Part shown: piece by piece, positions 38,961 to 49,877 of the stretch | Numbering within the stretch: the stretch's first letter is position 1 | How the letters are laid out: every line of letters begins with the position of its first letter | DNA from: Spiroplasma attinicola | Lineage (GTDB): Bacteria > Bacillota_I > Bacilli_A > Mycoplasmatales > VBWQ01 | DNA: 64,000 nt | Assembly (NCBI RefSeq): GCF_023509825.1 | Contig: NZ_JAKQXY010000002.1 | Span: 62,001-126,000 of the forward strand | Reading direction: 5' to 3' | Notes under the pieces: model-generated | What the model saw: the letters and a program-made list of their open reading frames with translations, nothing else | Database searches by the model: none | What the model was told of the DNA's origin: nothing | Made by a program: the position numbers and the translations under genes

Positions 38961-39911
38961 ATGAATAAGATTAAAACAAAGATTTTGTTTCTTAAATCTG
39001 CTTTTAATAATAAAATTAAAACTTTTAAGTGAAGTAAAATTAAGTTCAATTTTTGCGAATTTTTCTTTTTCTTAAGAAAAAATCTGCGATTATTATTAGT
39101 TTCTGCTTTTAAAAGTTTAAAAATTTATCTTTATGTTTTTATTATACCTTTAGTTTTAGTAATTTTGCTTTTTACTTATCAAACTATGGCTGGAAAAAAT
39201 CAGCCACTGCCACCGATTACTGCTGGATTTTTGTTAATTCCTGGTTTTGGTTTAATTTTAGGAATAAATAATTTAATTTCTGAGTGAAAAGCTTCAATTT
39301 TTTTAAAACGAATTAATTTAATTGGTACAACAAAAACCCAATTTTTATGTTCAATTTGAATTGTTGGTTATTTATTAGGTTTAATTTCAACTTTTTTTGT
39401 CGGTGGGATTGTTATTGCTTATGCTCAATCGTTTCCTGGTTCTAATGCATTTATTGAAATGTTTAAATTTTTAAATCATGGAACTTCTGGTGAAGTTCTT
39501 AAAAGTTACTTGGGTGTATTTTTAGGAATAACAACGGTTATTCTTAGTTCAATTGGGTTATCAACTTTGATTTCTGGTGCTTTTACTAATATTGCTTTAA
39601 TTCAAACTTTGGGAATATTAATACTTGTTTTTACTTTTATTTTTTCTGATTTATTTTTTAATCCAAAAACAATTGCAATTCATAAATCATTATTAATTAT
39701 TAGTTATTTTGCACCACAAAAATATAGTGCTTGAACAGTTTTTTATGCTGCTTCTGCTGGTAATTCAGATTATTTTTTACCTATAGGTGGACAGCATCGG
39801 CCAATAATTAGTTTTCACAATATTACTTGGCCAATTATTAATAGTATTTTATATTGCTTAGGATTATTTATTGTATCAGCATTTACTTTTAAATGAAATA
39901 ATCGTGGATAA
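38961..39911 (+). CDS. ABC transporter permease, GH85 operon
   Basis: 316 residues. A basic N-terminal segment (about 1-50), then six hydrophobic helices, the first at YLYVFIIPLVLVILLFTY, with a large loop before the last. ABC-2-like. Probably exports or handles a product tied to the next gene, or removes a toxic compound; the substrate cannot be told from sequence. The intergenic distance to the endoglycosidase gene is 15 bases with AAGGAG. Confidence 0.8.
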
Positions 39912-39926
39912 ATAAGGAGTACAAAT

Positions 39927-42452
39927 ATGAAAAAATTTTTTTCGGTTTCGGGTGTTTTAGTTTTATTATTATCAGCTATTATGATATTACTATCATATGT
40001 TAAAACTGGTAATCATCTTTTAAATAATGAATTTCTTGCTAATTTAGAAGATTATAATTGAAAACAAGATGAGCCTTATTTTAATGATTATCAAACTATT
40101 GATTTAGCAAATAAAAGTATTATTAAAAGCGGTGACTTATCATATAAAAATCAATCTTATCTTAATTATCCAATTAGTTCTAATCTTAGTACTGGTTTTA
40201 GTACTGGCTTTAAAAATAGTGATGCAATTAAAAAACAAGCAGTAACAGGGGTACCAATGAATAGTGCTTTTTTACCAAATGGTAACTATTTGAAGGATTT
40301 TGGTGAAGATAAAAATGCTCAAATGTATCGCGAAATTAATAGTATTTTAGACTGAAATCCTAATGTTGATCGTGATGCTAAATATAATCAAGGAGATTAT
40401 CCTTTAATTACTAGTAAAAAAGTTGCTAATAAGTGAGTATCTAGTCAAGATTCGCAAGTTCAAAGTGAAATTATGGGTTTAGGTGTTGAACATACAGCAG
40501 GAATGAATTCAGTTGTTGGTTCAAACCGAATTTTTAATTATAATTTTAATAATTGACAATATACTGATCGTTTTGTTGCTTGAGCCGGAGCAAATAATGA
40601 AGGAATTATTGTGCCACCTCCAGCTGATGAAATTAATGCTGCTCATATTAATGGGGCAAAAATTTATGGAATAATTTTTTTATATGGCTATTATAATAGT
40701 TTAACTAAAGCAATGTTAAGAGATTTCTTAGAAAAAGATGAAAATGGTAATTTTGCAATTGTTAATATATTAATTAATATGGCAAAATATATGGGTTTTG
40801 ATGGTTGATTTTACAATAATGAACCAAATGGTTTTAATCAAGATGGTTTTATTATGGATAGTCAAAATTCAGTTGCTATTATTGATCAATTTAATTCTTT
40901 TACTCAAGCAAGTACTGATCCTGAAATTAAAAAGTTGCAAATTATGGCATATAAAAATCAAGGTCGATTGACAATTGGTGGCGATAATAAACCAATTGAT
41001 AAAATATCAGATAAATTAGCTACTGTTAATAATGGTCTTTTTACAACAGATTTTGGTTATAAAGCTATCAATAGTGAAAAATGAAGCGCTAGTCATAAAG
41101 ATTTTAATAGTTTTGATATTCATAATATGTATAATCTTGGAGTTAAATATAATGAAAAAACAATTGGTACAAGAGATTTACGAGATTTAACACAAAAAAC
41201 TTTAAGTAATAATACTTATGATGGAAAAAATATTAACTCTTTAGCAATTTATGCTGGAACAACATCATTTGATTGAGCAAAAAATTATTTAGGAAATTTA
41301 GGGCATGTGCCAACGATTAGCGATGATATTTATGCAACAGTTTATGCTAATTATTATGATGATATGATTTATACTGGCCAACATCGTTATTTAACTAATG
41401 ATGATAAAGGTTCTACTGCTAATAATGAAAATCAAGATTTAAGTTATGGTATTGGTGATTTAGTTCAAGAAAACACAATTTTATTTGATGATGAAACAGG
41501 AATTGATAATGTTGATAATTTTAAGACTAATTTTTCAACTGGACAAGGACAAATGTTTGTTAGTGATGATGGTACTATTGTTAAAAATTATCCATGAAAT
41601 AATCGTCGTTTATTTGATACTCAGCCAACTTATAAGTGAAATATTGAAAGTAATCAAGATAAGACACCAATAAAAGATATTACTGGTTTTTATGATTATT
41701 ATGATTCATATCGTAAGGGAAATTCACTTGCTTTAGGAAGTAGTTTTGATAAGGCAGGGAAAATTTTACCTTTTGTTTTAAAAGATAAAATTAATTGAAA
41801 TATTATGGGAACGAACTATAATTCAGCAAATAAAAATATAAGTTTTACTTACAAAATATCTGATGAAAATGGTCAATGAGCAAATGTCAAAGATGCTTTT
41901 CATGTTAATATTTTAGTTACTTTTGATGATGGTAGCACAAAAGAAATAACAGGAGCGAATTCTGCACCAGATGCAAATGGATGAGTTACTGTTTCAAGTA
42001 ATCTTGCAGCTGCAATAGGGGGGGGTAATTCAAATTCAAAAATTGCTAAATTAGGTTTGACAATTGCACCAGATTCTGATAATGAACATGCGCAAGCTGC
42101 AATTAAAGTTAATGTTGGTGAAATGACAGTTAATTTTAAAAATCAAGTACCACCAAGTAAACAACAATCTTATATTAGTAATTTAACTACTGAAAGTGCA
42201 ATTACTAGAAATAATCGTACTTCATTGAGACTTAATTGAGATACTAACAGTAGTTTATCTGATCAAATTGCTTATTATGAAATTTATTTACAAAAAACTT
42301 CTGGTGATACGCTTTTTGTAGGTCAAACAGTTAATAAAAATTACTATTTAAGAAATTTGGCAATTACTAATAATGATAAGATTATTATTAAAACAATTAA
42401 TCGTTATAATCCAGTTAATTCAAGTTTTCAATCCTGAAAGATAAAAGTTTAA
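39927..42452 (+). CDS. GH85 endo-beta-N-acetylglucosaminidase
   Basis: 841 residues. N-terminal signal/anchor (LVLLLSAIMILLSYV). The catalytic domain shows RFVAWAG, GIIVPPPADEINAAHINGAK, YGIIFLYG and YMGFDGWFYNNEPNG (the Asn-x-Glu pair) near residues 215-300. These are the signatures of GH85 enzymes that cut the chitobiose core of N-glycans. A C-terminal beta-sandwich and a fibronectin-like tail (LRLNWDTNSSLSDQIAYYEI) follow. Likely acts on host glycoproteins. No interruption when TGA is Trp. Confidence 0.88.
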
Positions 42453-42590
42453 TATAATTAGTGTTTTATTCATTAAATATAAGAATTATTAAATATTTTT
42501 TTGTCATTAAGTATTAACAATAAGATTATTTTATGTAATAATTAAGATATAATTTTTTAAACTTAAAGGAAAGGGTAAAGGAAAAGAGTT

Positions 42591-42980
42591 ATGAATAAAG
42601 TAGGGAAAAGTGGTGCAATTATAACAATTATTGCATCAGCTTTTATGATTATTTTTGCATTCGTTCTAATATTTTTAGGTGGTTTCTTAGCAGCTATGAA
42701 TCATAGTGCTATCTTAGGTATCGGGATTGCTTGCTTGACTTTGGGTGTTGCTAATATTATTTTATCAAGTTTGGCTTTAGCTGGTCGCAAGGGTTGCAAT
42801 ATTGCTGCTGGAGTTACAGCAATTCTTTCAGTATTTCTTGGTTGAGCAGTATATGTTTTCCCAGCTATTTTACTTTTAATTAGTGGTATTTTATTATTCT
42901 GTGGTAAAACAAACTCAATTAGTAAAACTCGCGAAGAAAATGTTGAAGTTAAAACAGTTCAACCAGAAATGCAAGCTTAA
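42591..42980 (+). CDS. four-helix membrane protein, paralogue 1
   Basis: 129 residues: four hydrophobic helices, starting MNKVGKSGAIITIIASAFM and ending with a polar tail after LLFCGKTNS. Shares most of its sequence pattern with the next gene (NKxGKSGAI, ILSSLxLxGxK, FGW, PAxLLLxxGILLFC). No known function; resembles small DUF membrane proteins of Firmicutes. Followed by a terminator at about 43000-43030. Confidence 0.75.
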
Positions 42981-42999
42981 TTATTATTAATATTAATGA

Positions 43000-43031
43000 A
43001 AAATACAGTTAACATCTGTATTTTTTTTGTC
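43000..43031 (+). terminator. terminator
   Basis: AAATACAG-TTAACAT-CTGTATTT with T-run. Confidence 0.7.
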
Positions 43032-43106
43032 ATTTTAATATTGTTTTAATTAAGAAAATATATGATAATTAAAGCATAAAATTTTCTTTTAAAACGGAGG
43101 TGGGAA

Positions 43107-43526
43107 ATGAATAAACTAGGAAAAAGTGGTGCAATTTTAATGATAATTGGATCAGCATTTATGCTTCTTTTCTCAATAGCTGCTATTTTTACAGGTGGAA
43201 TCTTAGCAAGTGCACTAACTGATATTAATTCAATTTCACAAAAAGTAATAAATACGACAATCATTATTCTAGCAATAGTTGCTTTTGGTTTCGGTATTGT
43301 TAATATTATTTTGGCAAGTTTAGTTTTGTCAGGACACAAAAATTTAGTTATTACTACTGGAGTTTTGGGACTTGTGTCATTACTATTTGGTTGATTTACT
43401 TATATTATTCCAGCAGTTTTACTTTTAGTTGGTGCTATTTTATTATTTTGCAGTACTTCTTCAAAAAATAAATCTCGTGAAACAGTTGTTGAAATTAAAA
43501 CAGTTCAATCAGAAGTCAATGCTTAA
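43107..43526 (+). CDS. four-helix membrane protein, paralogue 2
   Basis: 139 residues, tandem paralogue of the gene at 42591, about 45% alike by eye. Four helices and a polar C-terminus (KTVQSEVNA, parallel to KTVQPEMQA). GGAGG ribosome site. Own promoter region and terminator (about 43570-43600, AGAACGA...TCGTTCT). Function unknown. Confidence 0.75.
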
Positions 43527-43569
43527 TTATTAATTAAGCTAAATATCTTGAAAATTAAATAAGTTTAAT

Positions 43570-43600
43570 AAAAATAGAACGATTTTATTCGTTCTTTTTA
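43570..43600 (+). terminator. terminator
   Basis: AGAACGA-TTTTAT-TCGTTCT then TTTTTA. Confidence 0.65.
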
Positions 43601-43692
43601 TATGACTTTCCTCAAATTCACACTTGCTAATTAATATTATTTAATGGTAAAATTACTAAATATATAAAAATTATAGAAGGAGTAAAAAAACT

Positions 43693-45288
43693 ATGGAAGG
43701 AAATGTCTCGAAAAAGAAATTATCCTTAAAAGAATTTATTTGATTAGGTTTTAACTATACTGTTGGTATTGGTTTTGTTGGTAATTTTGCCATCCTTTCT
43801 AATGCTGGTAATGCAAATGCTATTGGTATGCATGCAATTTGAGTATATTTGATTATTGGTTTTGTTGCTGGTAATTGTGCTTGAGCATTTGCTAAAATGG
43901 CTAAAATTCATAATTCCGACGCTAATGGTGCGGCATATATTTATGTTCGAACTACTTTTGGCCGCTTTTGAGGATGATTTGTTGGTTTTATGCAATATGT
44001 TATGTTGCCTTTTATTATTACAATTCAAATTATGATGTTAATTAGAGGAACTTTTTCACCAGATTTTGTTAGAGATGGTAGTTGATATACTCTTAATTGA
44101 GGAGCATTTAGTGACTTTTATTTAGATTTAATTGGAATTGCGATATATTTAGCTGCTGCATCAATTATCTTTTTTGGAATTAAAATTTATAAAAAAATTG
44201 CCCATGGTACGGGAATTATTAAATGAGCAACAGCCTTATGTTTAATCATTGCTGCTTTTGCTTTAGCCATAACACATGGTAGTTCAAATTGAGAACATTG
44301 AACTAATAATAGTCCGTTATCTTTTGCTGGTTTTATGAATACTTTCACATCATGTTTCTTCTTCTTTGCTGGTTTTGAAATTTTTGCAACAGCTGGGAAG
44401 AATATTAATAATCCAGAAAAAAATATTGGTAAAGGAATTACATTAATTATTTTAATTTCAACAATCTTTTATATTATTGTTTCAATTATTTTTTTCTTAG
44501 CATATTCAACATTTGTACAAAATATGAATGTTGGCGCTTGAGATAGTTTTCACAGTAAAATTTTGATATATGGTGGGCCAATTGTAATGATTATTAGTGG
44601 TTTCGCTTTAAAGATTAATGTTGCTATGCAAAATGCCTTATATGGTGGTACATCATTACAACCATTATCACAAGAAGGGTATATTTCTGATAAATTATTT
44701 AAGTTAAATAAAGAAGGGCTTCCTGTAAAAGCTTCATTATTAAATTTATTAATTACTTCAACAATGATTATTTTATGATTAGTTATTCCTGATTTAATTA
44801 AAGGATTCTGATTACTTACTCATAAAGGTCAAACTTATCAATCAGCATTTAATATTTCTACTTTAACAACAGCTTCATCAGCATTAACAATTTTTGTTTA
44901 TATGATGGTTTTACTTGTTGTCTTTAAGTTAACTTTAAAGAAAAAATTACGCTTAAACTGATATGAAAAAATTATATTTCCAATTGTTTTTGCTTTCTTA
45001 GCTTTAATTTTAGTTTGACACTTTTATTCTTTAATTAAAGATACAGTTGATGCAATCGGCACAGTTAATGAAAGTTCACAAGTTGTTGCCATGGCAGTTG
45101 AATTTGCCTTTATTCTAGGAAGTTCAGTCTTTGCTATTTGCTGATATGCACTATATTATTTACCAAAATATAAAAAACGTTTACAAACAAATCCTGAATT
45201 ACAAAAGGAATTAGATCGTGCTTTTGATTTTAATGAAGAACATCAAGCAGAATTAAAAGCATTACAACCCCAAACAATTAATAAATAA
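43693..45288 (+). CDS. APC-type amino acid permease
   Basis: 531 residues, about twelve helices. Helix 1 region IWLGFNYTVGIGFVGNFAIL and the later FFFFAGFEIFATAGKNINNP are APC-superfamily signatures. Imports amino acids across the membrane, needed in an organism with few biosynthetic pathways. A hydrophilic C-terminal tail of about 50 residues is rich in Glu/Lys. Monocistronic with a strong terminator. Specific substrate not readable. Confidence 0.88.
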
Positions 45289-45305
45289 CTTTATCTTAAA
45301 AAATA

Positions 45306-45352
45306 GTAGTTTAATTATATTCATTAATAATTTTCACTACTATTTTTTTTAT
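45306..45352 (+). terminator. terminator of permease gene
   Basis: AAAATAGTAGT...ACTACTATTTTTTTT long-stem hairpin. Confidence 0.75.
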
Positions 45353-45415
45353 GTTGTGTATCATTCTGAAATTTGATAGTATTATTAATATATAAAAGCG
45401 AAAGAGGAACTAATA

Positions 45416-45748
45416 ATGCAAATTGATTTAACTAATAATATTAAAGTTATTTCCCAATGACTTGAATTTTTAAAAAAAGTTACTGTAACTGATAATAATA
45501 ATGATTGAATTATTGAAATGAATGAAAGTAAAATTTCTTTTTATAAAAAAAATAATAAGGAAGTTTCAGTTGCAACCTATACATATAATCAATCTGCTGC
45601 AATTGAATCAATTGCTGATATTTCAAATATTAATTATGTAAAATATCAAATTGATAAAAATGTAAGTTTAAATAATCCAAAAATTGAATTATATAAATTG
45701 TTCTTAGTAGCTTTAGAAAGTGATGAAAAAATAAAAAAAGAGGTTTAA
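45416..45748 (+). CDS. small hypothetical protein
   Basis: 110 residues: MQIDLTNNIKVISQWLEFLK, alternating beta strands and helices, ending YKLFLVALESDEKIKKEV. Cytoplasmic. Start ATG after AGAGGA; an internal ATG at 45518 would give only 76 residues and is less likely. No family recognised. Converges on greA. Confidence 0.6.
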
Positions 45749-45771
45749 CTAGTGTTTAGTTAAACCTCTTT
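45740..45771. terminator. bidirectional terminator
   Basis: AGAGGTTTAACTA-GTGTT-TAGTTAAACCTCT, between the hypothetical gene and greA. Confidence 0.8.
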
Positions 45772-45778
45772 AATTTTA

Positions 45779-46291
45779 TTAATTTTCAACTTTTAAAATT
45801 TTTACTTTATAAGGATTTTTAATTCCTTTAATTTCAATTTCATCACCAGTAGTTGCATTTAAAATTGATACTGCTAAAGGGCATTCATTAGAAATTAGTC
45901 CTTCAAAAGGATTAGATTCAATTGATCCAACAATTTTAAATTTTTCTTTACTATCTTTACTTACTTGATTATTTTTCATATGAGCGATTGTTACTCAAGA
46001 ACCAACTCGAATAGCATTTTTATTTTGTTTAGTAGCATGTTGTTCTTCAATAATTACAGCACTAGCAATAATAATTTCTAATTCTTGAATTCTTGCTTCG
46101 TTTTTAGCTTGTTCTTCTCTAGCACTAGTGTAATCAGCATTTTCAGATAAATCACCATCAGCACGAGCTGTTTTTAAGCGTTCTTTAATTTCTTCTCGCT
46201 TAACATTAATTAGATCATTTAATTCTGTTTTTAGTTCTTCTAAACCTTTTTTAGTAACAATGATTTGATTATTTTTATTTATTTCGGTCAT
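45779..46291 (-). CDS. greA: transcript cleavage factor GreA
   Basis: Rescues backtracked RNA polymerase. 170 residues. N-terminal antiparallel coiled coil with the tip motif ARADGDLSENADY (Asp and Glu that reach the active site) near residue 45, then a C-terminal FKBP-like domain (GSIESNPFEGLISNECPLA). Length and order usual. Starts 19 bases after the HPr gene; likely co-transcribed. Confidence 0.95.
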
Positions 46292-46310
46292 TTCTACTCC
46301 ATTAAACTAT

Positions 46311-46652
46311 TTAAGCAATTAAATGTTCGTCTTTTAAGACTTTTTTAATGCCGGTAATAATTTCTTTACTATTTGGACCACGAACAACAAAAGCAATTTT
46401 GTTTTCATGTTTAACTGCTAAACCAATAAAATTTAAGATTGATTTTCCATTAGCTTTTGGTTCGTCACCAGTTAAAGTAATTTTGCCATTAACATCAACA
46501 TTATCATTTAATTTTACTACTTCAACAGTTGTGTTTTCGTATTTTTTTTGATTTGTAACTGCAACGATTTTAGCAACAGGACGAGCATGTAAACCAACTT
46601 TATCCTTATCAATAATTTGCACTGCATAAATTTCTTGTGTTTGATTATTCAT
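46311..46652 (-). CDS. ptsH: HPr-like phosphocarrier with insertion
   Basis: 113 residues against about 88 in ordinary HPr. VGLHARPVAKIV contains the His phosphorylated by enzyme I. KSILNFIGLAV lies where the regulatory Ser motif is expected, so Ser is kept. An extra segment of roughly 18 residues (LNDNVDVNGKITLTGDEPKA) sits between. Carries phosphate to PTS sugar transporters, or it may be a specialised paralogue. Confidence 0.8.
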   Translation of the reverse strand: MNNQTQEIYAVQIIDKDKVGLHARPVAKIVAVTNQKKYENTTVEVVKLNDNVDVNGKITLTGDEPKANGKSILNFIGLAVKHENKIAFVVRGPNSKEIITGIKKVLKDEHLIA

Positions 46653-46764
46653 TTAAATTTTCCTTTCAATTTTCCAATAAAAGAAACAAATACATAAATA
46701 TTTATATCATATTTTCTTTAAAAATTAGCAAAAAAATGAAATTTTTTTTCAAAAATCTTAATAA

Positions 46765-46778
46765 ATATGATATCATAT
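46765..46778. promoter_or_regulatory. 14-bp perfect palindrome over the rpmB promoter
   Basis: ATATGATATCATAT, 30 bases before the rpmB start, overlapping a TATCAT/TATAAG -10 region. Same pattern (ATAYGATATCRTAT) as at 26776-26789. Confidence 0.45.
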
Positions 46779-46809
46779 ATAAGTTAAAACTCGAAAGGAG
46801 TAATAGATA

Positions 46810-46989
46810 ATGGCAAGAAAATGTGCAATTAGTGGTGTTGGTCCACTTTCAGGAAATAATCGCTCACATGCGATGAATGCAACTAAAAGAAAATGAAATC
46901 CTAACTTACAAAAATTTAGAACTAAAGATGGCAAAGTAATTTTAGTTAGTGCTCGCACTTTAAGAAGTTTAAGAAAAGAACGGATTTAA
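46810..46989 (+). CDS. rpmB: ribosomal protein L28
   Basis: 59 residues. MARKCAISGVGPLSGNNRSH is the L28 start; KRKWNPNLQKFR and the basic C-terminus SARTLRSLRKERI follow. Component of the 50S subunit. Good ribosome site (AAAGGAG). A hairpin terminator follows at 47000-47035. The antisense frame on the minus strand is a shadow. Confidence 0.95.
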
Positions 46990-46998
46990 ATTATAATA

Positions 46999-47035
46999 TT
47001 TTTAAAAAATGACTTCATTTTAGAAAGTCATTTTT
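46999..47035 (+). terminator. rpmB terminator
   Basis: AAAATGACTT-CATTTTAG-AAAGTCATTTTT. Confidence 0.75.
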
Positions 47036-47117
47036 AAGATATTTTAGATTTACGAATTTTAGATTTGTTATAATTTACTAAATAACTTTCTAAATTCTGT
47101 TTAGTTAGGAGATGTTA

Positions 47118-47987
47118 ATGAAAAAGAAAATTGGAATTGTTACTGATTCAGCAACTGGTTTTAGTTTACAAGAAGCTAAAAATTATCCAGAACTTACTAT
47201 TATTCCTTTAACAATTATTGATGAGGATAAAGTTTATGATGATAATATTGATATTACCAACGATGGTATTTATCAAGCATTGATTGTTAATGGTCATTTT
47301 TTAAAGACTAGTCAAACTAATCGTGAAAAAGTACGAGAATATTGAGAAGCAGCATTAAAAAAATATGATGAAATATTATTTTTGCCAATTGCTCAAGCCG
47401 CTTCTGGTCAATATGATAGTGCTGCTATTTTACAACGAGAACCAGAATTCAAAGATCGAGTAACAGTTTATGAAACAGGTGCTGCTAGTGTACCATTAAA
47501 AGCAATGGTTTTAATTGCTTTACATTTAGCAAATCAGAATAAAAATCTTAAAGAAATTATTAAAGCATTATATCAATTTCGTTTAAATTATGAATGTTTC
47601 TTAACGCCAACTACTTTGTCATATTTAGCTCGTGGTGGCAGAATGCCTTCTTCTTTGAGTTCTGTTGCAAATTTTTTAAAGTTAAAAGCAATTATTTCTT
47701 GTAAAGAAAAAATTAAAAGTTATAAAATTAAAAGAACAATGAATAACGCCATTAAAGAAATGTTAGAAACCATTATTGAAAGAACAAAAAATGCCTTTCA
47801 ACAAACATTGTATGTTATTAATGCTTGATGTGATAAGGAGTTGTTAGATAAAGCAATTGCTAAAGCTCAAGAATTAGGATTTAAAAAAATCAAAGTTGAA
47901 CCATTGTGTAATATTTTACAAACACATACTGGTGATAATACAATTGGTTTTGCAGTTGTCCCTAATAAATATAATATTGAAGTGTAA
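47118..47987 (+). CDS. degV: DegV family fatty-acid-binding protein
   Basis: 289 residues. I use the second ATG (MKKKIGIVTDSATGF), since AGGAG is correctly spaced from it and touches the first. DegV marks: VTDSATGFSLQEA at the start, FLKTSQTNREKV, and GHxGxN-like THTGDNTIGFAVV at the end. Such proteins deliver fatty acids to the fatty acid kinase for phospholipid synthesis; mollicutes import lipids, so this is expected. One TGA near position 340. Confidence 0.88.
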
Positions 47988-48000
47988 TTTATAATATTAA

Positions 48001-48030
48001 AAAAGTAAGTTTTAAAACTTACTTTTTTAA
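48001..48030. terminator. bidirectional terminator
   Basis: AAAAGTAAGTTTTAAAACTTACTTTT, between degV and the converging reductase gene; overlaps the latter's stop. Confidence 0.7.
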
Positions 48031-48651
48031 TACACTAATTCTTTTTTGGATATGATTTCCTTTTGTTGCTTCATCAATTATAGCAATGGCATAATCAGCA
48101 TAAGAAATTATGCTTTCATTGGCATTATTAAATTTAAGTTCTTCACCAGCTAGAATATACTCTCCTGTTCTTTTACCTTCTGGTTGAAAATCAAGAGCAG
48201 GAGAAATATAAGTTCATCTAACATCATTTCTTTGACGAAGTTCTTCAAGTGCATTTTTCATGGCATTTGCTACTGGTTTATACATATCAGGAAAATCTTT
48301 TGCTTCAGCAATTTGTTTTGTATGCTCTTTATTAGTATAAAGACTTCCTGCTCCACCAACAACAATTAATCTTGTTTTACTTTTACTTAGTATGTCACAA
48401 AGATGTTTTAAAGTTGTTGAATGAAGTGCAAGTTTATCATTTTCTCAAGTCCCAAAAGCATCGATAACAACATCAAATTCTTTTAAGTCATTTTTAGTTA
48501 AATTCATTAAATCTTTTTTAAGATATTTTTCAGCACTAGTTGTATTTTCTTCATTACGAGCAATGGCTGTAACATCAATACCTCGATCTACTGCTTCTTC
48601 AACAATTAAACGACCTGATCGGCCATTTGCAGAAATAACTGCTAATTTCAT
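48019..48651 (-). CDS. NAD(P)-binding SDR-like oxidoreductase
   Basis: 210 residues. Rossmann start MKLAVISANGRSGRLIVEEA with the GxxGxxG-like dinucleotide motif, then VTAIARN and VVIDAFGTW, VVGGAGSLY and TYISPALDFQPEGKRTG. This is the atypical SDR/NmrA-related group that often acts as NADPH sensors or reductases. Divergent from the HxlR regulator 132 bp away, which probably controls it. Confidence 0.85.
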
Positions 48652-48783
48652 AATTTTAATTTCCTCCTTGAGTAATTTTATTATATTATTATTTTAGTTA
48701 TTTACTATTTTTTTTACAAGTACACACTTTAAAGTGCTATAATTACCAAAAAGAAACTATTAAATTAAAAAAGGAAATAAGAT

Positions 48784-49116
48784 ATGTCTGATAATAAAAA
48801 AATTCCTAATTGCCCTGTTGAAACTACTTTATTTTTTTTAGGAAATAAATGAAAAATTTTAATAATTAGAGAAATCAGACAAGGAACAAAGAGATTTAAT
48901 CAACTTCATAAGACATTAAAACCAATTTCACAAAAAGTATTGACTTCTAATCTCAGAGAACTTGAACGAAATGGCATAATTAGCAGAAAAATATATCCAG
49001 TTGTACCGCCAAAGGTTGAATATTCACTAACAGAGTTGGGTTTGACATTAAATCCTGTTCTTGATGTAATGAATAATTGAGGTGAAAAATATCAAACAAC
49101 AATGAAAGATTTTTAG
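48784..49116 (+). CDS. HxlR-family winged-helix regulator
   Basis: 110 residues. CPVETTLFFLGNKWKILIIR then FNQLHKTLKPISQKVLTSNL (recognition helix region) and YSLTELGLTLNPVLDVM are the family pattern. The conserved N-terminal Cys is at residue 10, a possible redox sensor. Binds DNA and typically regulates a neighbouring reductase; the divergent SDR gene fits. AT-rich 132-bp intergenic region holds both promoters. Confidence 0.9.
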
Positions 49117-49131
49117 TAATTGAATTTAATT

Positions 49132-49172
49132 AAAAAAATAGTTTTTACTTTTGATTTAGTAAAAACTATTTT
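49132..49172. terminator. bidirectional terminator
   Basis: AAAAAATAGTTTTTAC...GTAAAAACTATTTTTT, between the regulator and the phosphate operon. Confidence 0.75.
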
Positions 49173-49853
49173 TTATTGATTTTCTGTTGGCATTGATAAA
49201 TCATAAAATTTACCTTTTGCCATATAAACAATTGTTTCACAAATATTAACTAAATGATCACCTAGTCGTTCAATGTATTTTAATTGTTGAATTCCAACGG
49301 TATATTCTTTAATTAAATCTTTTTTTATATCATCTTTAATACTATTTGTTACTCTTTCAATTGCTTCTTTATAAGATTTATCAATTAAGTTATCTTTTTT
49401 TGCTGCCTCATATGCTAAATCAACATTTTCTTCTGCAATTGCTTTAGCAATTAAGTCAATCATTTCAAAACTTTTAGTCATTAAATTACTAATTTCTTTT
49501 ACTAACTGTGGTTCTGGTTTGTATTTAACATTAAATTTTGAAATGTTTTTGGCATAATTTGAAATTCGTTCTAAATCTCTAATAATATACATATAACCAA
49601 TAATTGTTCTTAAATCAGTAGCAAATGGTTGCTGTGATGCAATTCGTCAAATTGCGGTAGTTGTTAAACTTTCAGCAACTTTTCTAATTTCTTTATCATT
49701 TTCAATGATTTGATTTGAAATTTCATATTCATGTTTTTGAATTGCTGTTAAGGAATCTTGTAGTTCTTTTTTAACAGTGAATAATAAATCTAAAACATCT
49801 TCTTTTAATTTTCTAATTTGACTATCAAAACGACCTTTAACTTTAATTATCAT
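49173..49853 (-). CDS. phoU: phosphate transport regulator PhoU
   Basis: 226 residues made of two three-helix bundles. Metal-binding-type repeats (ENDKEIRKVAESLTTTAIWR and KYIERLGDHLVNICETIVY) are present; the second is the canonical E-x3-D-H-x-N motif. Dampens Pst transport and links it to the phosphate response. Last gene of pstS-pstCA-pstB-phoU, 24 bases after pstB. Confidence 0.9.
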
Positions 49854-49877
49854 ATTTATTTGTCTCCTTTTTTACTT

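Noticed and set aside
43046-43339. Minus-strand frame opposite the second four-helix protein
   Set aside because: Shadow of a membrane protein with clear paralogue and GGAGG start on the plus strand.
46773-46958. Minus-strand reading frame opposite rpmB
   Set aside because: Shadow of the conserved L28 gene; no ribosome site and unlikely composition.
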